Source: Clostridia bacterium (lineage in GTDB: Bacteria; Bacillota; Clostridia; Oscillospirales; Acutalibacteraceae). From it: 39,887 nucleotides of DNA. The notes under the pieces are model-generated. The model was not told the DNA's origin and ran no database searches. It saw only the letters and a program-made list of their open reading frames with translations. Below, piece by piece: positions 7,792 through 15,007 of the stretch (position 1 is the stretch's first letter; each line of letters opens with the position of its first letter). The stretch spans positions 1 through 39,887 of the forward strand of contig JAFOBC010000313.1 in the NCBI GenBank assembly GCA_017382015.1, given 5' to 3'. The position numbers were made by a program, and so were the translations under genes.

Positions 7792-9006
7792 GTGAAAGGA
7801 TGTGAAAATATTACTATCGCTATTATTGATGCAGATTTAATAGGTAGGCAAAAACATAGATTTCCTAATTTAGTATGTGAAAAAATATCGGCTTATTATA
7901 AAGAAAAAGGTGCTGAAGTTCAGTTAAAACTTGATTATGATGACTTATCAGAATTTGATGAAGTATTTATAAGCAAAGTGTTTACTGATACCCCAGTACC
8001 AAAATGGATAACTGATGCTGTAAATATGGATTCAGGTGAAGTTGATCTTCCTGATAATATTCATGTTGGTGGTACTGGATTTTTCTTTGACCATGCACCT
8101 AACCTTCCCGAAGAAATCGAACATCATATGCCTGATTACCATCTTTATGATAAATGGATAGCTGATAAAGTTGATGCTGCGAAGAAAGAAGCACAAGATA
8201 CCAACAAACCATTCAACGAAAAATCTTTTATGGTTCAATTTAAAGGATATACAGATTATAGTATAGGATTTACAACAAGAGGTTGTTTTAGGAAATGCCC
8301 TTTTTGTGTAAATAAAAAATATGATAAAGTGTTCTGTCATAGTTCTTTAGCTGAATTTTATGATCCTTCACGAAAGAAAATCTGTTTACTGGATGATAAT
8401 ATCTTAGGCAGTCCGAAATGGAAAGAGATAATTCAAATGTTAATAGATACCGGAAAGCCTTTTATGTACAAACAAGGAATGGATGAAAGACTTCTTACTG
8501 ATGAAAAATGCGAATTATTATTTTCTGCCAAATATGACGGTGACTTTACTTTTGCCTTTGATAACATTGCAGACTATGATCTTATAGAGCGTAAACTACA
8601 AATGATACGAAGATATACAAATTCATTTAATATTAGGTTTTATGTTTTGGTAGGATTTGAGAGTACAGATGTTCAGGATATTATCAATATGTGGAAACGA
8701 ATAGAATTACTTATGAGATATAATTGTTTGCCATATATTATGAGGTTTCAAAATAAGAATGAAACACCATGGATGGATTCTGAATTTAGATGTTTATATA
8801 CCGCAGTAGCAAGATGGTGTAATCAACCTTCATTCTTTAAAAAGAAAAGTTTTCGAGAGTTTTGCGAAGCTGATCAAAAACTATATAAAACGGTTTGCTC
8901 ATCAATGAGGGCGTTAGTTGATTTTGAAAAGCAATATCCAAATATAGCAAAAGAATATTTTGATATTAAATTCACAGACTACAATTTAGGAATCAAGATT
9001 AACTAA
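7792..9006 (+). CDS. Radical SAM enzyme with B12-binding-like N-terminus
   Basis: 404 aa. The radical SAM iron-sulphur motif CxxxCxxC is GCFRKCPFC (Cys165, 169, 172). The N-terminal 100 residues (TIAIIDADLIG, HRFPNLVCEKISAYYKEKGAEV) resemble the Rossmann-like domain before radical SAM domains in cobalamin-dependent or MiaB-like families, without a clear cobalamin-binding DxHxxG. After the cluster, LLDDNILGS fits the second strand of the SAM barrel. Substrate unknown. The gene is very AT-rich: 17 of 60 bases at 8281-8340 are G/C, against 29 of 60 at 10321-10380. The start is uncertain: GTG 7792 lacks a good ribosome site, and GAAAGGA (7794-7800) would favour a non-standard ATT at 7810. Confidence 0.85.
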   Translation: MKGCENITIAIIDADLIGRQKHRFPNLVCEKISAYYKEKGAEVQLKLDYDDLSEFDEVFISKVFTDTPVPKWITDAVNMDSGEVDLPDNIHVGGTGFFFDHAPNLPEEIEHHMPDYHLYDKWIADKVDAAKKEAQDTNKPFNEKSFMVQFKGYTDYSIGFTTRGCFRKCPFCVNKKYDKVFCHSSLAEFYDPSRKKICLLDDNILGSPKWKEIIQMLIDTGKPFMYKQGMDERLLTDEKCELLFSAKYDGDFTFAFDNIADYDLIERKLQMIRRYTNSFNIRFYVLVGFESTDVQDIINMWKRIELLMRYNCLPYIMRFQNKNETPWMDSEFRCLYTAVARWCNQPSFFKKKSFREFCEADQKLYKTVCSSMRALVDFEKQYPNIAKEYFDIKFTDYNLGIKIN

Positions 9007-9083
9007 ACAAAATTTGATTTTGGTCGGGTACAAACATTAATAAACTGTGAATAACCAAATAACAAAATAAGGAAGTGAAAAAC

Positions 9084-9746
9084 TTGAAAAATAAAGAACT
9101 TGAAAGAAGATCTTACAGCTTCGAGGTTCGCGCTGAACAAGGTGAACGGGGAAGCAGGATCACGGGAAGGCCGATCGTCTACAATTCCAGAACTGATATT
9201 GCTGGACTGTTCGACGAGATCATCGAGGAAGGTGCTCTGAACGGCGCCGATCTGAGAGACGTTCGCTTCCTGGTCAATCATGATCTGTCAAAGATCCCTC
9301 TTGCACGATCAAGAAATAACAACGGGAATTCAACTATGCAGCTGAGAGTTGATTCAGCCGGCATGGAAATCGACGTTGATCTCGATACTGAGAACAACGC
9401 TGACGCTCGCGCTCTTTACTCTGCAGTATCACGCGGAGACATTACCGGCATGAGCTTCATGTTCAGCGTTGATGATGAAGAGTGGGAGAACATTGAGACC
9501 GATCATCCGACGCGAAGGATCAAGGCAATCAGTTCCGTCGTTGAAGTATCTGCAGTGACATTCCCTGCATATGCTGCAACTTCGATAAATGCACGAGGGG
9601 GAGAGGCACTGGAGAGTGCTAAGGCCGCACTGGAGAGTGCGAAGCAGCTGAGTGCAAGATCACTGGAAAGTGATAGTAAGAAAAATAAGAACCTTAAAGA
9701 ACTTGAGCTTTTAAAGCTCAAAATACAGATTTTAGGAGGAAAGTAA
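9084..9746 (+). CDS. Prohead maturation protease, HK97 family
   Basis: Family hallmarks: the His motif VNHDLSKIPLARS, the Ser motif DITGMSFMFSV, and the conserved VSAVTFPAYAAT. It trims capsid subunits during maturation. TTG at 9084 is chosen because AAGGAAG (9069-9075) lies 8 bp upstream; GTG at 9075 would sit on the ribosome site. Product 220 aa. The C-terminal 50 residues are a Ser/Leu/Lys-rich helix, possibly scaffold-like. It is followed two bases later by the capsid gene. Confidence 0.93.
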   Translation: MKNKELERRSYSFEVRAEQGERGSRITGRPIVYNSRTDIAGLFDEIIEEGALNGADLRDVRFLVNHDLSKIPLARSRNNNGNSTMQLRVDSAGMEIDVDLDTENNADARALYSAVSRGDITGMSFMFSVDDEEWENIETDHPTRRIKAISSVVEVSAVTFPAYAATSINARGGEALESAKAALESAKQLSARSLESDSKKNKNLKELELLKLKIQILGGK

Positions 9747-9748
9747 AA

Positions 9749-11080
9749 ATGAGAAATATTCTTAAGAAGAGACTTGAAAGACTCATGAGCAAGAAGAATG
9801 ATCTTGCATCAAGAGCAATGGCTTCTGAAGATGCAGCAGAGATCAGATCTATCGGCGAACAGCTCAAGGAGCTTAACGAAGAAATCAAGGACATTAACGA
9901 CGAGATCACTGCTCTCGACGCCAAGGAAGATGAAGAAAAGAGAGCGGCTCAGCCTCTTTCAGTTCCTGCAGGTGCAGTTCCAGTGAACGGCGATATCAGA
10001 GGCGCTTTCGGTATTGCTAATCCTGATTCTGCAGAAGGCAAGAAGACAAACGAAAATCCTCTTGCTTCCGAGGAATACAGAGCAGCATTCAAGGACTATG
10101 TTCAGCGCGGTGTTGCTATCCCTTCAGATCTTGTCAAGAAAATTGACGAATACAGAGCAAGCCTTCCGGTTGAACAGCGTGCTAACGTTCCAGCGACAAC
10201 AGCTGACACAGGTGCAGCAATCCCGCTGACAATAATGCGTCAGATCATCAACACAGTTCGTGTTCGTTACGGCAATCTTTACAACAAGGTTCGCAAGATG
10301 AGCATTCAGGGCGGCGTTGAATTCCCGATCGGTTCACTCCAGGCAAACTTCAAGTGGATCAGCGAAGGAACAACTTCACCAAGACAGAACATTGGTTCTC
10401 TCGGCAAGGTATCCTTCGGATATCATACTGCAGAAATCAGAATCGCTCAGAGCTTCCTTTCACAGATTCTCACAATCGAAGCATTCGAGGAAGAGATCAC
10501 AAAGGTAATTGCGATCGCATATCTCAAGGCTATGGATTTCGTTATCCTCAACGGTTCAGGCGACGGTCAGCCTTTAGGTATTTTAAACGATCCAAGAGTT
10601 GCAGCAACAGGCAATGCAATCACAATGGCTGCAGCTGACATGAGCAATTGGACAGCATGGAGAAAGAAGTTCTTCTCAAAGCTTCCTCTCGGCTACAGAG
10701 ACGGAGAATTTATCTTTGCAAACTCTACGGTTGACAGCTATTTAGAGACAATGGCTGACGGCAACAACAACCCGATCTTCAGACAGAGCACCGGCCTTGA
10801 AGTTAATGACGGCGATGCTCAGAACCCGAACGGACGTTTCTTCGGTCGTAACATCAGCCTTGTTGAACCTGATATTCTCACAGACTTCGACACTGCAAGC
10901 TCAAACGACGTTATCGGCGTGTACTGGCAGCCACAGGAGTACGCTTTAAACGAAAATTACGGCTTCACAATGAGAAGATACTTTGACGAAGAAACAAACG
11001 AATGGGTTACAAAAGCACTTGTTGTCGTTGACGGTAAAGTTTTGAACCCGAACGGAATCTGGCTCATTAAGAAGGCATAA
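9749..11080 (+). CDS. Major capsid protein, HK97 fold
   Basis: 443 aa. The N-terminal 100 residues are a charged coiled coil (the delta/scaffold domain, probably removed by the protease). The mature domain follows, with typical features: PLTIMRQIINTVR, ISEGTTSPRQNIGSLGKVSFGYHTAE, FVILNGSGDGQPLGILN (E-loop and spine regions). It forms the icosahedral shell. ATG start with TAGGAGGAAAG upstream. Confidence 0.95.
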   Translation: MRNILKKRLERLMSKKNDLASRAMASEDAAEIRSIGEQLKELNEEIKDINDEITALDAKEDEEKRAAQPLSVPAGAVPVNGDIRGAFGIANPDSAEGKKTNENPLASEEYRAAFKDYVQRGVAIPSDLVKKIDEYRASLPVEQRANVPATTADTGAAIPLTIMRQIINTVRVRYGNLYNKVRKMSIQGGVEFPIGSLQANFKWISEGTTSPRQNIGSLGKVSFGYHTAEIRIAQSFLSQILTIEAFEEEITKVIAIAYLKAMDFVILNGSGDGQPLGILNDPRVAATGNAITMAAADMSNWTAWRKKFFSKLPLGYRDGEFIFANSTVDSYLETMADGNNNPIFRQSTGLEVNDGDAQNPNGRFFGRNISLVEPDILTDFDTASSNDVIGVYWQPQEYALNENYGFTMRRYFDEETNEWVTKALVVVDGKVLNPNGIWLIKKA

Positions 11081-11092
11081 TGAGGTGATCGC

Positions 11093-11464
11093 ATGAACGT
11101 CGAAAGCTTAAAGGCACTTTTCGAAGCAATCGGCGGCGATCCTTCGGACGTTGCGGAGACATCGACAATTGTCGGTGTTCTCAACGCAATCTCCGGTGTT
11201 CTCGGCGGTGCTACAAGCGCAACAACCAACGCCGAGGCAATCGCCAACATTGCAGCAGTCGCATCTGCTCTTGTACCGGATTACGAAGATATTGACGTAA
11301 CACCGACAACATCAGAGCAGGAGATCACAGCAACGAGCGGAAAAACGCTCCGCAAGGTTACAGTTGCAGCAGTTACAGCTGCAATCGATGATAATATCAC
11401 AGCCGGCAACATTAAGGACGGCGTGACAATTCTCGGCGTAACCGGTACATATGACGGAACCTAA
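11093..11464 (+). CDS. Capsid-associated/decoration-like protein
   Basis: 123 aa, Ala/Thr-rich, low-complexity N-terminal half, then a C-terminal module containing NITAGNIKDGVTILGVTGTY, a repeat often found at the ends of phage structural proteins. Ribosome site TGAGGTGATC just before the ATG. Position directly after the capsid gene suggests a head surface or decoration protein. Function inferred from context. Confidence 0.65.
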   Translation: MNVESLKALFEAIGGDPSDVAETSTIVGVLNAISGVLGGATSATTNAEAIANIAAVASALVPDYEDIDVTPTTSEQEITATSGKTLRKVTVAAVTAAIDDNITAGNIKDGVTILGVTGTYDGT

Positions 11465-11490
11465 TATCGAAGGACAGGGAGGAAAACATC

Positions 11491-11850
11491 ATGATTAATA
11501 ATGAAAGAATCGTGCCGATCGTAAGAACAGACCTTCTCACAGTTTACGGCACAATGATCAAGCTTGCAGGCACTTCAATTTCAGCAGCTGAATCTTCAGC
11601 AGTAGGCGAATTCACAGTTGCTTCAGCAAGCGGCAATTACATCGCTAACGAACCAGTTCGCAAGTTCAACTTTGCAAGCGGTACATCAGCAGTTGTATAC
11701 TTCATAGCTGACTATGAATACGACGGCTTCTACATTGCAGGTACAAAAGTTACAACAAGCGGAACAGCAGTTACTGCAGACGGCAAGACACTCTATTCAG
11801 CAACTCTTTCAGGAGGCAACGCTGTCGCAATTGCGAAAGTCGGCTTCTGA
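11491..11850 (+). CDS. Head decoration-like protein
   Basis: 119 aa, rich in Ala, Ser, Thr and Gly, predicted mostly beta, with no Cys. It contains FNFASGTSAVVYFIADYEYDGFY. Good GGGAGG ribosome site. Located between the capsid and head-tail connector genes, where many siphophages encode trimeric decoration proteins. No motif identifies it. Confidence 0.6.
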   Translation: MINNERIVPIVRTDLLTVYGTMIKLAGTSISAAESSAVGEFTVASASGNYIANEPVRKFNFASGTSAVVYFIADYEYDGFYIAGTKVTTSGTAVTADGKTLYSATLSGGNAVAIAKVGF

Positions 11851-11868
11851 TAGAAAAGAGGTGATCAC

Positions 11869-12129
11869 ATGGCAGATGTAACAATGCTGACGAGCGTGAA
11901 GAACGCACTCGGGATCACGGGAACTGCATTCGACGATACTCTCAAAGTATACATCGATGAAGTCACGGACTATATGTCAAGTGCCGGTTGCAATGCTTCA
12001 GTAATTGCGGCATCTGCCGGTGTGGTTGCTCGTGGAGTCAACGATCTCTGGAACAATCAGGCCGGAGCCGCGAAGCTGAGTCCGTACTTCTATGACAGAG
12101 TATCTCAGTTAGTGCTTAAGTCGAGGTGA
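11869..12129 (+). CDS. Head-tail connector, gp6-like
   Basis: 86 aa. Pattern MLTSVKNALGITGTAFDDTLKVYIDEVTDYM matches the small helical gp6/DNA-packaging connectors that sit under the portal. Ribosome site AGAGGTGATC. It is followed 6 bp later by the head-closure gene, the conserved order. Confidence 0.8.
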   Translation: MADVTMLTSVKNALGITGTAFDDTLKVYIDEVTDYMSSAGCNASVIAASAGVVARGVNDLWNNQAGAAKLSPYFYDRVSQLVLKSR

Positions 12130-12135
12130 TGGCGC

Positions 12136-12483
12136 ATGTACACACCAAGAGAGACATATGAACTCAGAACAGCGGTCGAACTGTTCTCCGCACCGACGAT
12201 CTCAAGCTATAACGGCGTGAGAACAAAGACATATTCAGAGACCGGGGAGAAGATCTTCGTGAACTGGAAGTCACGCGGCGGAACTGAGACGAACGTGAAC
12301 GGCGTGATCTCAATTCTTGACACGGCAACAGTGACGACCTGGTACAGACCGGATATCACGAGCGGAGCACGTCTGAAGCTTGAAGACGGTCGGATCTATG
12401 ACATCATATCAGAGCCGGAAGACATTGATATGCAGCATAGGTTCGTGCAGTTCAGAGTCCAACGAGCAAAGGGCGGTGTTTAA
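12136..12483 (+). CDS. Head closure / head-tail joining protein
   Basis: 115 aa, beta-rich, with VNWKSRGGTETNVNGVISIL and RLKLEDGRIYDIISEPEDI, resembling the phage head-tail joining (SPP1 gp16-like) family. It plugs the connector after packaging. The stop abuts the next ATG. Confidence 0.78.
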   Translation: MYTPRETYELRTAVELFSAPTISSYNGVRTKTYSETGEKIFVNWKSRGGTETNVNGVISILDTATVTTWYRPDITSGARLKLEDGRIYDIISEPEDIDMQHRFVQFRVQRAKGGV

Positions 12484-12915
12484 ATGGCGAAAAACAAGCT
12501 TTCACTTGATTTTCCGATGTATGATCATCTGAAAAAACAGCTTGAAAAAGCCGGCGGAAACTTGCTTAAGACAGCTGTTGACAAGGCACTGACAGAATCG
12601 GCGAGATACACCGACGAAGAACTTGAAAAAGCTATTGCACCGCATAGAAAATCGGGACGAACAGAGAAATCACTTGAAGGAGAGAGCCGTCCTGAATGGA
12701 GCGGAACGAACGCTTCAATTGACGTCGGCTTTGATATCAGTAACGGTGGCTTACCTTCAATATTTCTCATGTACGGAACGAAAGTCCACGGACAGCCGCA
12801 TGTTGAGCCGGATCGTAAGCTTTATAACGCAGTTTACGGAACGAAAGTCAAAAAAGAAATACAAAAAATACAGGAAGAAGCATTTTTCAGTATTGTCAGA
12901 GAGGTGATCAGATGA
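12484..12915 (+). CDS. HK97 gp10-like tail/neck protein
   Basis: 143 aa. The N-terminus LDFPMYDHLKKQLEKAGGNLLK and the later GTKVHGQPHVEPDRKLYNAV fit the HK97-gp10-like family, where the conserved His/Pro-rich stretch (xxPxPFLxPA-like) precedes the C-terminal helix. It takes part in tail attachment. It overlaps the next gene by 4 bp (ATGA). Confidence 0.8.
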   Translation: MAKNKLSLDFPMYDHLKKQLEKAGGNLLKTAVDKALTESARYTDEELEKAIAPHRKSGRTEKSLEGESRPEWSGTNASIDVGFDISNGGLPSIFLMYGTKVHGQPHVEPDRKLYNAVYGTKVKKEIQKIQEEAFFSIVREVIR

Positions 12916-13259
12916 AAGCTGAACTTATAGAAAAGCTTGAAACGTTCGGATATCCGGTATTTTTACAAGGATCACTGGATACAGCCGAGGATTACCCGGA
13001 CAGCTTCTTCACGTTCTGGAATTTCGAGACGCCTGAAGCGGCATTCTATGATAATGACGCTAACCGGGCAGTTTGGGGGTTCTGGGTGTATTTTTATTCA
13101 ACGGATCCAAAACTCGTTGAAGAAAAGACAGAAGCCGCAAGGCAGTTATTGAAATCTAACCGCTGGATCCCTCAGGGAAAGCCGCATGATATCAGTGTCG
13201 ACGTTTCGACACATACCGGCTCATTCTTCGAGGTTTACGGCGTAGAAAACTATACTTAA
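12912..13259 (+). CDS. Tail terminator/completion protein
   Basis: 115 aa. FFTFWNFETPEAAFYDN and VYFYSTDPKLVEEKTEAAR are typical of the minor tail completion proteins (gp11/gpU-like) that cap the tail tube. ATG overlaps the previous stop; ribosome site AGAGGTGATC. It lies directly before the major tail gene as expected. Confidence 0.75.
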   Translation: MKAELIEKLETFGYPVFLQGSLDTAEDYPDSFFTFWNFETPEAAFYDNDANRAVWGFWVYFYSTDPKLVEEKTEAARQLLKSNRWIPQGKPHDISVDVSTHTGSFFEVYGVENYT

Positions 13260-13271
13260 GGAGGAAAACAA

Positions 13272-14120
13272 ATGAAAGTAGTTGAATTCCGCGGATGTGA
13301 CAACGTTGTTGTTGCTGAAGTTACGAAAGACGACAACACCGGCTACACAGTCGGCACTGTTGTTTCGCTTGCACCGGTCGCTGAAGTATCGAAAACGACC
13401 GAAAATTCAAGCGAGACTCACTATTACGACAATGTAGGTGCTATCGTTATCAGAACAGAAGGATCAGACGAGATCACGCTTACCGTTCCGGCTCTTGAGC
13501 TCGGACAGCTCAAAGTGATCACAGGAAAATCGATTGATCCTGCAACAGGCGCTTATGTAGACGACGAAGGCACAGAAAAGTATTATGCGCTCGGTTATAG
13601 ACTCAAACTCACTGACGGTACCCATAGGTATGTATGGAGATTGAAAGGCGCGTTCTCGAACATCCCTGATGAAACAAGCTCAACAGAGTCTGATTCTGTT
13701 GACACAAACAACCAGTCTGTTGTATATACCGGCAACAAGACACTCTACAGCTTCGAGGCTGGAAACATCAAGGGCAGAGCGAAAGCAGTTGTCATTGATG
13801 AACGCGATGGTCTTGCAGACGTGAGCGGCTTCTTCAGTCAGGTTATCACACCGGACAACGTTGCGAGCCTTGCCAAGGCAACAACAACAGCAATTTCACT
13901 CTCATCAAGCAGTGAATCTATCGTCAAGGACGAAACAGCAACTATCACAGCAACAACAACACCGAGCGGTCAGCATGTAACATGGAGCTCATCGAATCCT
14001 GCAGTTGCTACAGTTGCCGGCGGTGTTATCACAGCGGTTGCTGTCGGAACAGCTGTTATCACAGCAACAAGCGGCAATTACTCAGCTTCATGCGCTGTTA
14101 CGGTTACAGCCGGAGCGTGA
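13272..14120 (+). CDS. Major tail tube protein with C-terminal Ig-like (Big_2) domain
   Basis: 282 aa. Residues 1-200 form the tail-tube domain. The last 80 residues, after a Thr-rich linker, are a bacterial Ig-like Big_2 module (GQHVTWSSSNPAVATVAGGV, then AVITATSGNYSASCAVTVTAG). Such displayed domains decorate siphophage tails and may bind glycans or cell surfaces weakly. Strong AAGGAGG ribosome site. Confidence 0.92.
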   Translation: MKVVEFRGCDNVVVAEVTKDDNTGYTVGTVVSLAPVAEVSKTTENSSETHYYDNVGAIVIRTEGSDEITLTVPALELGQLKVITGKSIDPATGAYVDDEGTEKYYALGYRLKLTDGTHRYVWRLKGAFSNIPDETSSTESDSVDTNNQSVVYTGNKTLYSFEAGNIKGRAKAVVIDERDGLADVSGFFSQVITPDNVASLAKATTTAISLSSSSESIVKDETATITATTTPSGQHVTWSSSNPAVATVAGGVITAVAVGTAVITATSGNYSASCAVTVTAGA

Positions 14121-14126
14121 TGAACT

Positions 14127-14354
14127 GTGTATCGAGCTGTTGAACAGTTTGCTGATCTCCAGGACGACAAATATATTTATGAAATCGGCATGATTTATCC
14201 GAGAAAAGGACATAATCCTTCCGATGAACGTATCAAGGAGCTCGCAAGCTCTGAGAACAAAGTCGGAAGGCCGGTCATTGAATTCTTTGCTGATCCGGAT
14301 CCTGTTAAACAGGAAGAAAGCAGACCGAAGAGAGAAAAAAAGCAGAAAAAGTGA
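14127..14354 (+). CDS. Small charged tail-region protein (hypothetical)
   Basis: 75 aa from GTG 14127. FADLQDDKYIYEIGMIYPRKG is followed by a strongly charged Lys/Arg/Glu C-tail. It starts 7 bp after the major tail gene. Similar short proteins with a YPR motif occur between tail tube and chaperone genes. Function unknown. Confidence 0.65.
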   Translation: MYRAVEQFADLQDDKYIYEIGMIYPRKGHNPSDERIKELASSENKVGRPVIEFFADPDPVKQEESRPKREKKQKK

Positions 14355-14361
14355 ACGAAAC

Positions 14362-14396
14362 AGCCTGCAGGCAGTGATGATCTGCAGGCTTGTTTT
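14362..14396 (+). terminator. Intrinsic terminator between major tail and tail chaperone genes
   Basis: A 9-bp perfect stem AGCCTGCAG (14362-14370)/CTGCAGGCT (14382-14390) followed by TGTTTT. It lies inside the late operon, so it is probably a partial terminator that lowers expression of tail assembly genes relative to capsid and tube proteins. Confidence 0.75.
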
Positions 14397-14416
14397 AGAT
14401 AAGAGGGTATAAAATT

Positions 14417-14734
14417 ATGGAATTAAAACTTAAAGTTATTGACAGCAACGGGAACGCGAAAATCTACAGAGCTGACACTATAGACTGCCAGTTCGGTGTC
14501 GTTGAAGATATTCTGAACGTGCTTGATGTCGACAATATGGATAACAAAGCTTCACTCGCAGCAATGATAATCAGATCATCGAAGCAGCTAAAACCATTTC
14601 TGAAGGATCTCTTTGACGGAGTGACCGACGAAGAACTCAGAACTGCAAAGATGTCAAATATTGTTGAAATATTCAAAGGACTATACAACTACGCAATCAG
14701 CGAACTCAGTGCACTTAGTAAGCAGGGAAACTGA
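14417..14734 (+). CDS. Tail assembly chaperone (gpG-like)
   Basis: 105 aa, acidic, helical, in the lambda gpG position between the tail tube and tape measure genes. Its last codons contain the slippery heptamer G GGA AAC in the correct phase, so a fraction of ribosomes should shift -1 and make a fusion with the next frame. Chaperones of this kind coat the tape measure during tail assembly. AAGAGGG ribosome site. Confidence 0.85.
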   Translation: MELKLKVIDSNGNAKIYRADTIDCQFGVVEDILNVLDVDNMDNKASLAAMIIRSSKQLKPFLKDLFDGVTDEELRTAKMSNIVEIFKGLYNYAISELSALSKQGN

Positions 14735-14754
14735 TGGAGGGCGAGCAATCGCCC
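14725..14754 (+). promoter_or_regulatory. Programmed -1 frameshift signal
   Basis: Slippery heptamer GGGAAAC at 14725-14731, in zero-frame codons caG GGA AAC just before the TGA. Seven bases on is a perfect 6-bp hairpin, GGGCGA (14739-14744)/TCGCCC (14749-14754), with a GCAA tetraloop. A -1 slip reads straight into the next frame. This matches lambda G/GT frameshifting (heptamer GGGAAAG). Confidence 0.88.
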
Positions 14755-14991
14755 GATAATATAGATATTTACGGAACACTATACGACATGAATGTGAACC
14801 TTTGTGACAGATTTCCGGCTTTATCTCCTTTTTCTGTCCGCCGGGAGCGGTTTCACGACGTTATTCTTATCTTTGCCCGACAGATCAGCAAGAACAAGCG
14901 GAGCGGAACCAGGAACGGGGAACGTGAATTCACGACGAAAAGCGGAGAAAAAGTGATAAGAAGGAAAGCGACAAAGGACGACTGGTATTAA
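14734..14991 (+). CDS. Tail assembly chaperone frameshift domain (gpT-like)
   Basis: 85 aa when read from ATG 14734, which overlaps the previous stop (TGATG). It is more likely expressed as the C-terminal part of a -1 frameshift fusion with the 14417 product. Contents: acidic start, then RRERFHDVILIFARQISKNK and a basic tail ending KATKDDWY. It ends 17 bp before the tape measure gene. No independent ribosome site of note. Confidence 0.82.
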   Translation: MEGEQSPDNIDIYGTLYDMNVNLCDRFPALSPFSVRRERFHDVILIFARQISKNKRSGTRNGEREFTTKSGEKVIRRKATKDDWY

Positions 14992-15007
14992 GAAGAGGTG
15001 AGGAGAT

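Noticed and set aside
9012-9024. 13-mer ATTTGATTTTGGT matching the complement of 23896-23908
   Set aside because: A 13-mer match between AT-rich segments is expected by chance in 40 kb.
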